From Papaver somniferum (taxonomy: Eukaryota > Streptophyta > Magnoliopsida > Ranunculales > Papaveraceae): a DNA stretch of 64,000 nucleotides. Both the position numbers and the translations under genes were made by a program. Positions 31,124-42,627 of this stretch are shown piece after piece; positions within the stretch are counted from its first letter, which is position 1, and each line of letters opens with the position of its first letter. The DNA is taken from NCBI RefSeq assembly GCF_003573695.1, contig NC_039364.1, positions 238,060,777 through 238,124,776 on the forward strand, given 5' to 3'. The notes below the pieces were generated by a model, which made no database searches, was not told where the DNA came from, and saw only the letters and a list, made by a program, of their open reading frames with translations.

Positions 31124-32648
31124 TGTTGATAAGCACGAAAGTGCTACATTTTATGCCCATATTTATATTAGTTAGGACTCGATATTTTGGCTAATAATAT
31201 TTTTTTTAAGGCTTTTGCAGGAATTAAAAACAAATCCAATCACCTGAGAAATAAGTGGTTAAATAAACAACAAATTACATTTGCGACTAAAATAGGTGAG
31301 TGTGGCTGGCCTGGTATTTCTATGTATCAGCACCACTGCGCGGCACCAAACATAAACGGAGCCTTATGAACTTGCAAGGAAAAAGGAGTACATGACTAAG
31401 TTCACGATTCCGATAGACGTGGGCGGAATTAAAATTAAGTTGGATAGTGTCACTGGCTTGGCACTCACGAGTTCACAACGGGCGGACAATTCTTAATCTC
31501 AATTAATGCATGGTGAAGCGAGTCGATGTCAGCACACTAATGCCACCTAAGATTGGTCAAGAGTGACTTTATTATTGTTAGCATAAGAATGGAAGAATAT
31601 CACCTCCATGACCACGTGCAAATGAAGAAAAAGGAAAGATTAATATATCTTGTCCTTACATAAGTTCCCTTGCTATATTTATATAAAGAATCTGAAGGAA
31701 TATTTGAGGCCAAATGACGTCATTTTACAAATACAGTTAAGGTGGGACCCAGCACATGCAAGAAAATATCATGCTTTCTAAATGAAATTCATATACTATG
31801 GAAAGTGGAGATTCGGTGATACTTTACAATGTCTCGTCATATTATGACACGCGACACAACATCATTGGGTGAATTTATATTTTCATGACATGTGGCAGAC
31901 TTCTATTGGGAGGTGATGTGGCGACGAAGAATAAAAACGTGAATTCATTTGTGATCTATATTTATGTGTTGTTTCAAAATATACGAGGGGGCGCCCGGCC
32001 ACAGAGCGGGAAGAGAAACAGAAGAAGGATTTTGGAGTTTTTCTTCTCCATTTTTGCTTAGCTATTTGATTTTAATATTTTTATGGTTTTTTGTGAAATC
32101 CATGGCTAGCTAAAGCTATGTTAGGGTCTAGGTAGAACCCAATTTTATTATGAAAACTCTATATTTATATGCTTAATAATGAGTTGATTGATTAGTAGTT
32201 TTTCTTCATTTTGCTTGGTATTCTATTGTTGATGTGATTTTCTAGATTATTTATGTTTTTGAATTGATACTGTGTGCTTCGGTTAAATTCCTAGACGTGG
32301 TATGCAAGGATAGATAGGTAATGCTTTAGAATCACTACTCATGAAGCGAAGACAACTATAGCGGAGAAACAATATTTGAAAAAGCATGGAATATACTTTT
32401 AAAGATTAGTAGAGTTTGCATAATTAATTGGTGGAAACCGAAAATCCTAATAACCCACACTCGTTTTTTTTATCTTTTAAATTATTTATCATTTCATTTT
32501 GTTCCGAATTTCTAAAAATCCTTAAAGAATTATCTTGTTGATTATTTAATTTTTGGTATTAGTTGGTAGAGTATTTCACACTCCCTGTGGGAACGAACCG
32601 CATTTGCTATCTATATTACTATTGACCTGTGCGCTTGCGGATATAACA
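31124..32648 (+). repeat. Complete 3' LTR of the Athila-like derivative (1525 bp)
   Basis: It starts TGTTGATAAGCACG and ends GCGGATATAACA, giving TG..CA with a TGTT/AACA border. The last part includes CTCCCTGTGGGAACGAACC, a phrase typical of gypsy LTR ends. Short frames inside it are not regarded as genes. Confidence 0.8.
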
Positions 32649-33424
32649 GGGTTTCATTTAATCATTAATTTTGGTTATCTAAAATCTACATCACTTATTG
32701 CAGTACATGAAAAATATACATCTACAACTAGAGTTTTACAACTCTTTGCTAAACATCGTAGAAAGTCTTATTTTTACAACTTGTTTCAAAGAAAGAGTTT
32801 TCGTATATCATCACTACCAACCCTTAGGACCAAGGGTTGCAGTAAGAAAACAAACGACAACTCCTTAAGGAAAAGAGTTGTAACGACATTATTTATAACA
32901 ACTTTGTTCCATAAAGGTAATGACTTAGCCTATCAGAATTCTCACAAGAGTTGTTGAAGAACACCAAAATATGATAATGAAAAATAGTGTTAGAGGGGAG
33001 ATTCGAACATGAACCTACTGCATGGAAGTCTAGATCATCAACCATCCTTACAGTTCACAAGTTTTAGTTTTTTGTATTATTTTTTTTTTGATAAAAAGGT
33101 ATAAGAACACTTATAAGAGTTGTTGAAGTGAAAATATAGAATGTTGGAAAAAGAGGTTGGGGGGATTTTATCCTTGGCCTCCTGCATGGAAGTATACACC
33201 ACTAACCATACCTACGCTATCACAAGTTCTGTCAAGTTTGTGGTTCTTTAATATACTAACTTTATGAAAACCCTTTATAAGAGTTGTAAAACAAAATATA
33301 ATGTTCAAAAATAATGCTCAGGTGTCTGAGCCGCAAACAGCGCGAAGCCTTCTCTGTAAACAATGACAATACATACATTCTACAATGACAATGCACTTCT
33401 GTAAAAACTTTGTAATGGATGGTT
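32649..33424. other. Repetitive non-coding sequence with duplicated segments
   Basis: Two related segments of about 150 bases (about 32936-33085 and 33107-33240) both contain AAGAGTTGTTGAAG, CTGCATGGAAGT and TCACAAGTT. Short inverted motifs (CAACTCTT / AAGAGTTG) recur. This suggests transposon-derived sequence, but no ends were found. Confidence 0.4.
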
Positions 33425-33590
33425 TAATTTTATTCACTTTTGCTAAAAACAAAATTAACTTCTGCAAAATTTTATTCACTTCTGCTAAATTTTATTCACT
33501 TCTACTAAATTTTTCTCTATTCTGCTAAAAACTAGTTTGGTATGCACTTCTGCTAAATTTTTTCTGTATTCTGATAAAAACTATTTTCTA
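33425..33590. repeat. Minisatellite of CACTTCTGCTAAATTTTATT-like units
   Basis: Five or more degenerate units with the core TTCTGCTAAA(A/T) occur about every 20-40 bases. Confidence 0.65.
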
Positions 33591-33654
33591 CAACCACGTT
33601 GCGCAACCCTTAATAAAGGTCGTCGTAGGGTTACGACAAAAAAAATTCAAGTCA

Positions 33655-34499
33655 GGTTCAGTATCAAAGTTGGCGAAAAGGGGCGTGTTTAAGGTTTCGG
33701 GTAATATTACGATGGGATCTTACCTGTAGATGGGTGGATTCATCATTCTTACAAAGTTTTTGACTTATAATAGTCCACTCACGACCAGGTTTCGAGCTCG
33801 GAGCCAGGTTCAATATTGAAGTTGACGAAACAAGGTGTGTTTAAGGCTTCAGGGAATATTCCTATGGACTCTTACATGTATATGGGTGGATTCATCGTTC
33901 TTACCAAGTTTCCAACTAATAGTAGGCCACTCGCAGCCAGGTTTTGAGCTCGGAGCCAGGTTCAATATCGAAGTTGACGAAAAGGGATGTGTTTAAGGTT
34001 TCAGGGAATATTCTGATGGATTATTACCTGTAGATGGGTGGATTCATCGTTCTTACGAAGTTTCCAACTAATAATAGTCCACTCGCGACCAGGTTTCGAG
34101 CTCGGAGACAGGTTCAGTATCGCACTTGAAGAAAAGGGTGTGTTTAAGGTTTCGGGGAATATTCCGATGGAATTTTACCTATAGATGAGTGGATTCATTT
34201 TTCTTACGAATTTTTGGACTTATCGTAGTCTACTCGCGGCTTGGTTTGAAGCTCGGAGCCAGGTTCAGTATCGAAGTTGACGAAAATGAGTGTGTTTAAT
34301 TAAGGTTTGGGGGAATAATCCGATGGAATATTACCTGTAAATGGATGGATTCATCGTTCTTACCAAGTTTCCTGCTTATAGTGGTCCACTCACGACAAGT
34401 TTCGATCTCGGAGCCAGGTTATGCCTTGAAGTTTCCAGAATAGGGTTTGTTTAAGGTTTCAGAGAATATTTCGAAAAAATCTTACCTGTTAATGGATGG
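33655..34499. repeat. Tandem array of 152-bp units (about 5.5 copies)
   Basis: Successive copies of the anchor GGTTCA(G/A)TAT(C/T)(A/G)AAGTTG start at 33655, 33807, 33959, 34111 and 34262, with a diverged one at 34417. That gives periods of 152, 152, 152, 151 and 155. Each unit also contains GTTTAAGGTTTC, GGATTCATCGTTCTTAC and AGCTCGGAGCCAGG. The array ends where a SIRE-type LTR begins. No coding frame is conserved across units. Confidence 0.92.
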
Positions 34500-35776
34500 T
34501 GTTAGATCATTTCTCGGTCGAACTCGCAAGCGTTGCTATCTTAAGCTTGTTTGTCAAATTTAGATGTCAAAACTATATGTCTTGATTTCTAGTCTACTTT
34601 AGCTAACGTCTCGGACTAGGATAGTTAAGTGTAGTTGAGATCCAGAGTCCACCATGATCATCATATGAAGACGAAGAACTACTCAAGGAACCAGTGGAAC
34701 GTCATCGACTAAAAGGTATGCGGAGACTTGAACTTATCTATCACTCAAAAGTATATTGTATCTCCTACTCTCGAGACAAAAGTCGTATAAGTATATAGAT
34801 TTCAATTATACACTTTACTATTTCGATCCGAGTTTAACTCTCCTATCTATTTCTCGAAATATGGGTAAGCTTTCGCTTTAGCCAAATTCATATTTACTCA
34901 TGACGAAAGTTATATTGACATTTCAATATCTTGAAAATTGATTTGATGAAAAATATTTTGTGAATAACAACTATATAACATCCTCTAAGAATGTTTCAAT
35001 GATTGAAGTATATAGTTGAGATTATGTAACCATCTTTGGATATAAGCATATACAGTGTGTTCGCACATTAGTGTATAAATCCATGAAATGGGAACAAAGT
35101 GTATGCATATGTGTGTGTACGAAATTGGTGAAGGAGACAGGTTAAGTATGCATACCTGTACGCATACTGGCGGAAGTTTTCACCCGAGAATTTCTACTGA
35201 GTTTGGGAATTGTCAAACTCTTAACTAGTCACCTTAAGTATGCGTACGGGTATGCATACTGACGGAAGTTTTCTACCCGAAAATTTCTGCTGAGTTTGGA
35301 AACCAAAACCAACTCACATCTGGTTGCTTAACTACGCATACCCATACGCATACTTAAGCTGGTTACTTTATCAACTCGGTCAGTTCATGAACTTAAACAT
35401 TTAAACTATAAGGAATGCAATCTTTGCAAACCGTGGATATAATGTTCATGAATCGATTCAAGTGAATCAAACCGATTTTGTTTCAATTGTGTCTTTCAAA
35501 AGATCTAAACAATTGAACAGTTCTTTAACTAGTTCTTTTGAAGTCATTAGAACTAGTTGTGGTGAAGATGAATATGGTTGATATGAAAGTGCTCATGTGG
35601 CTAACCATTTCGGTTAATTGGTGTGAACTAACTAAGTGTACACGTTTAGGTACGGTTACTCAAACCTAAATGAAATACATTTCATTTGTGTATGACAAGT
35701 TAAGATTCGATCGAACAGTTGAAAGATATTAGCTTAAATCTAACCAGGTTTTCATCTAACGGTGGATATTGAATGC
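34500..35776 (+). repeat. SIRE-type copia LTR, 3'-truncated
   Basis: It starts TGTTAGATCATTTCTCGGTCGA and aligns with the LTR starting at 59723 and with the minus-strand LTRs ending at 50838 and 57105. The match runs through the U3 region and stops after ..CGGTGGATATTGAATGC. TATA box, R and U5 are missing. It carries three palindromic blocks built on TATGCGTAC / TATGCATAC at about 35147-35355. Confidence 0.85.
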
Positions 35777-36266
35777 GCAGCTGCATTTAAACCCTAATTT
35801 GTGTTTGCTGCAGCGAGTCACTGTCGCAAATTGATCATGATCACTCATCTTCGCCAGCTGAAATGGAGGGCTTAAATATAATTTTAGGCGATCCAGGAGA
35901 TGTTGGCATGCACGACAACATCCCGTCTTCATGCATACCCGATCGACTTGCCCCAATTAGCGCTTAGCGCTCGCGTTCAATTAGTTAAACTATGGTTGGA
36001 CGTGCAACTTCAAACCCTAATCAGCGGCAGCGTTCAACTTCCTCAAATCATCTTGTCCGACCAACTTTGCTAGCTTGGTCGGACGGTTTATATTAGATCC
36101 TAGATACTCAGGAGGGTGACGCCATGATCACTGGCCACCCCTCCTCCATGAGCAGTGATCGACCAAGTGATGGCTTGTCCCTAGTGCTACCAAACAATCA
36201 CCCAAAGGTGGTCGATCATGCTACCTCCTCTAAGACGCTTATCCGCGACTTATTCAATCAAGCTCT
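35777..36266 (+). other. Possible left half of an older LTR interrupted by Athila
   Basis: Non-AT-rich sequence with no internal stop-free domain I can recognise. It ends at the Athila 5' LTR. The sequence after the Athila 3' LTR (47007 onward) has gypsy-LTR character with a TATA box, so the two halves may be one older LTR. That join is not proven. Confidence 0.35.
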
Positions 36267-37794
36267 TGATAGACGCATTTTTGTGTCTAATTTGTCCTCA
36301 ATGTTTCGTATTGTTAGTATTTGTTTTCGTCCTTATTATGGTGTTTTGTGTGTAGATATTTTTGGAAATAAATATTGATGGAAAATTCGGCTCAAAAAGT
36401 TGTTAAAGGCACCCCGGAGGACATATGTTATTCGGACTCCAACAACGGATAAGGGACGACCACCGGATAGGGGGCAACCCTTCTTCTTCATTTGAAATTC
36501 ATTTTTTTGGCGGGAAGAAGAGTTCACTCCTGGCAGTTTTCTCGATCAGATTTTGGATGGGTTAGAGGTAGACTAAATTGCTGAAACTTCATGGGTGGAC
36601 GTGATATAGCCTAAAAGGCTTGGTATGGGCCTTTGGTTCGATCCAATTTGGATGGATATTCCGCGAGAAGAAAACAGAGAAGCACGAGTTTTGCAGGAGA
36701 ATATCACGGGATTACGCAAGATTTAGACGTGTAATGCTTGTGCTTGGATTGTGCCAAACTGGAGCAGAAACGTGTAGAAAACAAATAAGGATAGTTTACA
36801 GTAACAGACGCGTGAAGAAGAAGAAAAAGGAAATAAAAATATCTCCGAGGCTGGCAGAGTTAAGGAGAATTATTGCGAGTTATTACAAGAGATTTTCATC
36901 GCCTGTTGTGTATAAATAACGTCTTGGGGTAGCATAGAAGAGCATGGAGAGTTTGGGAGAGGAATAGAGCACCACAGAGTCGAAAAATCAAGCTGCAGAA
37001 ACTCCATTTCTGCTGCTGCAAAGCTGAAGAACACGAAGAACAGACTTACCAGGACAGTTGTTTTCCAACAGTGACAACGACACTTACTCGTGGGTCGTAT
37101 AGCTACAGTGACAGCGACACAAGGACGACAGACTTATTTGCTACATCGTTTGCGACACAGAGCCGTGGGTCTTAGAGCAACAATAACAGTCACATCCTCT
37201 GTATCGTTTTTTTTTGGTTTGTAACAAATATAATTGTTACAAACCCGATTTTTATTATAATTCTCCCATTTTCATCATTTGTAAACACCCTTTGAGCAAT
37301 AATAATGATTTTTGAGCGTGTTTCCAACATGATGAGCGGCTAATTCTCCCACAACCAAGGAAATGAGGAATTTATTTACGAATGAATAATTGGTAACTAT
37401 TTTATTTTCTCTAATATTTAATTATAATTCACTCAATCACTGCTTTTGCGGAGTTTTAAATTGTTTGTGTAATTTTCCTAATCAGTTGTGATTCAATTAG
37501 ATAGGTTATGCTTTGTTTAGATAATCTATGCTTAAGGGATACAATTGATGTTTGAGAATTTGCTTGATTATTAGTGAGTTAAGATATAAAGGACTTAAAA
37601 GATAATTAGAGTTTTGGATTATTTACCATCATTAATTCATGTGTAATAGTGGAATCAGTGTCTTGGTTATTTTCTCATATCTTGAAGTCAATTTTGTAAT
37701 AAGTTTTCTTTATTTTAAGTTTTATAAGTCTAAAAATCCATTGCTTTCACAAGCCTCAACGAACCTTTTACTACAACTCAATTGAAACACATCA
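36267..37794 (+). repeat. 5' LTR of Athila
   Basis: It starts TGATAGACGC and ends ACACATCA. TATAAATA at 36909-36916 is a likely TATA box. A 99-codon frame inside it recurs in the 3' LTR and is judged incidental. Confidence 0.9.
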
Positions 37795-38879
37795 ATTTTT
37801 GGCGCCGCCGACGCGGGCTTGTCTTTAGGCTAGAGTTTTTAGATTTTTAGGTTTTTATTTGTTTTTATTTTATTTGTTCTTCTTTACGTTTTTTTTTTTC
37901 TTTTCCTTACAGATTTTGGAATTTGGAGCGAAAGAAAATTTTGCCAAAGCTTTGGTGAATACTTAAAGACTTGGAGTAAAAGACAAAGCGAAAGGAGCGA
38001 AAGAAGAATTTTTTTTTTATTAAAAAAGAGAGAGAAAAAAAAGAGAGACATTTTTTTTTAGACTTTCCTTTTTTTTGGACTTTGGACTTGGACATTTGGA
38101 CATTCTTTTATTTTTAAACCCTACGGAAGGGTAGTATTAATATTAAACTGTTTGCAGAGAAGGACGGTGATTACGATATCACCTCGGCCCCTCGGGTTCG
38201 TACACGACATTGGAGTTGTGGCCCGAGTCGACTTCAGCGGTTCATCCCCCGTCTGGAACGGGAGGTAAGTTTGTCGAAACACTCGCGAATCCCCTGTCAG
38301 CGAGTTACTGTATTCCTTCGTTTGCATATATGTGAGGACTTGAAAACGGCTGCTTTAATTTCCTAGTAAAGGGCAAGGACTGGCCATACAAGATAAGGGT
38401 TCGGATTTCATCACCGTTCTCTTCTTGCCCGCCTTAGGAAAACAAAACCAAACGCGAACCTAAACCTAAAATTTGGAATAGAACGAGACCTATAGGGTAA
38501 CGAGCTTAATAGGAAAGTCGTTCGAAAAATATTGGTTACTCTTTTGAGCATACTTCGAAGTTCATGATGGTTTCTGTGAGTTGAATGCGTGACTGCGCGC
38601 CTTGGAATGCGGTGAGGCCTTGGGTATCAAAGCTCTACGCAGCTTCCCTCGCCTCTATTCAACTTACTTTGACTCGGATTGATTCCAGAGGGGTTTGCTC
38701 AAATTGTAACGAATTCCCATTCGAAGGATTAGAAGCTGGTCTAGAAACAATCTAAGTGGAGCCATCATGCTTTTTTGCTAGAAATCAGTAGGTTTGCTGT
38801 GGTGGAGTCAGCCTTGTTTGTGTTTGCATAGAACTTCCCTTCCTTTTAGGATTTTTCTTTTCTTTTGTTTTTCTAGTGT
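37795..38879 (+). other. Athila PBS and long 5' leader
   Basis: GGCGCCGCCGACGCGGGC at 37801 is the PBS. The leader has purine- and T-rich runs (about 37890-38090) and a possible splice donor GGAGGTAAGTTTG near 38260-38272. A block at about 38370-38440 (GGACTGGCCATACAAG.., TTCTTGCCCGCCTTAGG) follows. No coding region is seen before the gag ATG at 38880. Confidence 0.65.
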
Positions 38880-40946
38880 ATGCCCGAGGTTATTCGAGAG
38901 CGGGCTTGGAAAAGAAACACTCTAGGTCGTCGTTTGATTAGTGATAAACCTAGTAGTTCTTCTTGTGAAGGCGGGGAGCTCGAAGACTCTTCTTTTGAGA
39001 GCCCCGTTTTTGGAAACTTCAGTTTTGAGAATCTGTCTCTTTGTGAGGAAAGTACCCCTAGTACTTCAGCTGTGCCAGCGATGACAACTTTGAAAGATTA
39101 CATGTTCCCAACTAGGACCAACCGAGCTTCGTGCATTAAATTGCCAGCCAGTACGGCTAATTTCGAGATAAAACCTAGTATTCTTCAGATGATCCCTATG
39201 TTCTTAGGAAAATGATGAGAACCCTTATTTTCATATTAGGGACTTTGAGGAAATCTGTGGGACAGTTAGAATAAAAGACCTCACTGATGAAGTTTTGAAA
39301 CTTAAGATGTTTCCCTTTTCCTGAGAGATAAAGCCAAGACCTGGCTGAACAACCTACCATCTGAATCCATTGAAACATGGCAGGAACTTATTGCTGCTTT
39401 CTATATGAAATTCTACCCTAAGCATAAAACTGCAGCTGTTAGGCAGAAAATTAGTGCTAGTGTGCAACAAGAGGGAGAGTCTCTTTATAGGTTTTTAGAG
39501 AGATTCAATGATCTCCTATCCCAGTGTCCTCACCATGGATTTGATAAGATGAAACTTGTAGATTATTTATAATGGTTTAGACTATTCGACCAAAGCCATG
39601 GTCGAGTCTATGTGCGCTGGTGAGTTCACTAAAAAAGTGATGATGCTTTTACCTTCTTAGGAGCTATTGCTGAAAAATCCCAACAGTGGGAGTCTTGTGT
39701 TGAACCCCCTAAAAGACTCTTGGTCAATAGAAGTAGCACCAATGTGGTAGATACAAGCTTCGAGTCAGATGCTAAGTTTGCTGCTTTGTCTAGAAGGTTA
39801 GAAGCTTTGGAATTGAATCAGCCTAAATATAGGTCTCTTGTTGAACCTGATGATAGGATTAGAGCCGCTCAAGTCTCTAGTTGTGGAGTAGAGCCCAATA
39901 ACTCGTTTTGGGAAGGTCATGTTAGTGAAGAACAAGCCCATGTTGTCTATAACAACGCTAGGTTTGAGAACCGTCAGAAGTTTGACCCATACTCAGAAAC
40001 CTACAACCCTGGTTGGAGAAACCATCCTAATTTTTCTTGGTCTAAGGGACAGAATCAAGGTCAGTCTAGTAATTCTCATCCTCCCCCAAGTTTTGGTTAT
40101 GCTAAGAACTCTTCAGGTCAACCCCAGTTTCAGAACCCTTCGGATAAACAGATCACAAGTTTAGACACTCTATCCTCGTTTATTAAAAACTCTGATAAGA
40201 TCAACCTAATGGTTGCTCAAGGGATAGAAGAAAGTAAAAATATAGGTTATGCTAACTCCCAAGCTATTTCTGAGTTAAAAAACCAGGTTAGTCAGATAAA
40301 TGAATCTTTGAGGGAAAAATGTAAGTTTCCTAGTCAAATTCAACCCAATCCTAAAGAAGAGAAATCGTACAATCATGTGAACTCTATTACAACCCTTAGG
40401 AGTGGAAAGAAAGTTGACAATAAGGTTGCCATGCCTGATAGTGAACATGATGTAGTTCACCCTTCTGAGCCAGAAAATGAGGAGACTGATAGAGTCTCTA
40501 AAGAGAGAAATGAGGGTCCTGCTGAGCCCGGCTTTGTTCCCAGATCCCCGTTTCCCCAGCTGCTAGTTCCAACTAAGAGCGAGTCCAACTTTAATGATAT
40601 ATTGGAGGTTTTTAAGGAGGTAACTATCAACCTACCATTGTTGGATGCGATTAAGCAGATTCTCGCTTATGCCAAGTTTCTTAAGGACTTGTGTACACGA
40701 AAGCGTAAGCTTAGTGTCCAAAAGAAAGCCTTCCTAGCTAGTCACGTGAGTTCCATTCTTCAGAATACCAATACTCCTAAGTATAAAGACCCAGGGTCCC
40801 CTAACATTTCTTGCACAATAGGTAAATATCGTGTTGAGAAAGTGTTGCTTGACTTAGGAGCCAGTGTGAATTTACTTCCATATCATGTGTACCTCAAGCT
40901 AGGACTTGGTGATGAAACCTACCCAAATGACACTTCAGTTAGCTGA
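38880..40946 (+). pseudogene. Athila gag and protease, frameshifted
   Basis: It starts MPEVIRERAWKRNT at 38880 with a Ser/Glu-rich leader, then TTLKDYMFPTRT and NFEIKPSILQMIPMF. The frame breaks at 39213. The capsid-like Retrotrans_gag region continues in other frames to about 39700 (DFEEICGTVR, DKAKTWLNNLPS, WQELIAAFYMKFYP, ESLYRFLERFNDLL), with at least three more indels. From 39720 the frame is open again and encodes an Asn/Gln-rich linker. The aspartic protease segment near 40850 has VLLDLGASVNLLP. No CCHC knuckle is present, as usual in Athila. A last shift near 40905 separates the protease end from the RT frame. It is not functional as it stands. Confidence 0.88.
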
Positions 40947-42627
40947 TAGGTCCGTTAAAATTCCTCTTGGTGTGATCGAGGATGTTCTTATTGAGGTCGA
41001 CAAGTTTATTTATCCAGTGGATTTTGTTATCCTAGATACCCAACCTGTCCCTGACCCAGAGAACCAGATACCAGTGATTTTAGGTCGCCCATTTTTAGCA
41101 ACATCCAATGCGATCATTAATTGTCGAACTGGCATTATGAATTTGTCTTTTGGTAATATGACTATTGAGCTGAACGTCTTTCATATTAGTAAGCTACCCT
41201 CTGAACTAGATGACTCGAGCATAGAAGAGGTAAACATGATAGGAACATTAGTCGAGGAGTCATTACCAAACACTTTGTTAGAAGATCCGTTAGAGAAATG
41301 CCTAGCTGACTTTGGGATTGATTTCGATGATGATAATGTGATTAATGAGGTGAATGCTTTGTTAGATTCAACCCATTTGTTAGACACTAGTAACGCATGG
41401 AAACCTAAGTTCGAACCACTACCAGTTTCTAAGTCTAACCTAGTTCCTTCGTTAGAAGAGCCTCCTAAGTTGGACCTAAAACCATTGCCAGATACCCTGA
41501 AGTATGTGTTTTTAGACCCGTCTGAGACGTTACCTGTGATTGTTGCTTCCGACTTGGATAGTGATCAGGAAAGTAGGCTAGTGACCGTCCTTCAAAACAA
41601 CAAGGAAGCTTTAGGGTGGACCATAACAGACATTAAGGGTATAAGTCCTACTGTTTGTATGCATCAGATTTATTTAGAGAAAGATACCAAACCTTCTAGG
41701 GAGATGCAACGAAGACTAAACCCTAATATGAAAGAAGTATTTCGAACCGAGGTTCTTAAGCTGTTAGATGCAGGCATTATCTACCCCATTTCAGATAGTA
41801 AGTGGGTCATCCCCGTTCAGGTTGTTCCCAAGAAATCCGGTATTACTGTAGTTCAGAATGATAACAATGAGTTAATCCCGACCCGAGTGACCACGGGTTG
41901 GCGTGTTTGTATTGACTATAGGAAATTGAACAAGGTCACTAGGAAGGACCACTTTCCCCTTCCCTTTATCGACCAAATGATAGAGAGATTAGATGGACAT
42001 AGTCATTACTGTTTTCTAGATGGCTACTCAGGCTACAATCAGATCGTTATTGCCCTGGAAGACCAAGAAAAAACTACTTTTACCTGTCCCTTTGGTACTT
42101 TTGCGTATAGACGCATGCCTTTCGGGCTATGTAACGCCCCTGCGACTTTTCAGCGTTGCATGATGAGCATATTTTCCGATATGGTAGAAAAAATTTTAGA
42201 GGTCTTTATGGATGATTTTTCAGTGTTTGGTTCGTCTTTCGATGAGTGCTTGCATCATTTGTCACTAGTGTTGACTAGGTGTAAAGAAAAGAATTTATTG
42301 CTTAATTGGGAGAAATGTCACTTCATGGTTCGTTCAGGAATTGTTTTAGGGAATATCGTATCTTCTAAGGGTATAGAGGTAGATAAAGCCAAAGTTGACC
42401 TTATTAAGACTTTACAGGTCCCAGAAACCGTAAGAGATATTAGGTCATTCTTAGGGCATGCAGGTTTTTATCGTCGATTCATTAAGGATATTAGCATAAT
42501 TTCTAGACCTCTTTGCAATTTTCTTTCAAAAGATGTTAAGTTTGTCTTTGATGATGCTTGTTTAGAGGCTTTTGAGAATCTTAAAAATTTACTCACTACC
42601 GCCCCTATAGTCCAGGCACCCAACTAG
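40906..42627 (+). pseudogene. Athila pol, protease end and reverse transcriptase
   Basis: The open frame begins just after the frameshift with MTLQLADRSVKIPLG and VILGRPFLATSNA (C-terminal protease). An acidic linker follows (about 41210-41600). The RT then has GIIYPISDSKWVIPVQVVPK, VCIDYRKLN, FLDGYSGYNQI, YRRMPFGLCNAPATFQRCM and FMDD at 42205-42216, so the polymerase site is kept. The tail has GHAGFYRRFIKDIS. The frame ends at TAG 42625-42627, most simply a TGG-to-TAG change, because the same frame continues into RNase H. RT copies the element RNA in cytoplasmic particles. This segment alone looks intact. Confidence 0.92.

Larger units (their letters stand above)
29567..32648 (+). mobile_element. 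Athila-like gypsy deletion derivative with two LTRs
   Basis: The 394 bp at 29567-29960 match the start of a complete 1525-bp LTR at 31124-32648. Between them are a fragment homologous to the protease-RT linker of the full Athila at 36-47 kb, an unrecognised frame, a conserved CATTGAGGACAATG motif, an irregular repeat array and a polypurine tract. The 3' part of the left LTR, the PBS, gag, protease, RT and integrase are gone. The flanks AGGCT (29562-29566) and GGGTT (32649-32653) agree at three of five positions and might be an eroded target duplication. Confidence 0.8.

Noticed and set aside
30924..31160. Short frames on both strands over the CAGCTGTGTAGCGGGTC repeats
   Set aside because: They are created by the repeat itself and contain only repeat-encoded residues.
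32553..32957. 134-codon frame across the end of an LTR
   Set aside because: It starts inside the LTR of the Athila-like derivative and runs into unrelated flank. No domain is present.
36620..36919. 99-codon frame inside the Athila 5' LTR, with a 103-codon counterpart at 45831-46142
   Set aside because: The two are the same LTR sequence seen twice. Retention reflects LTR similarity, not coding selection, and the product is only Lys/Arg-rich low complexity.
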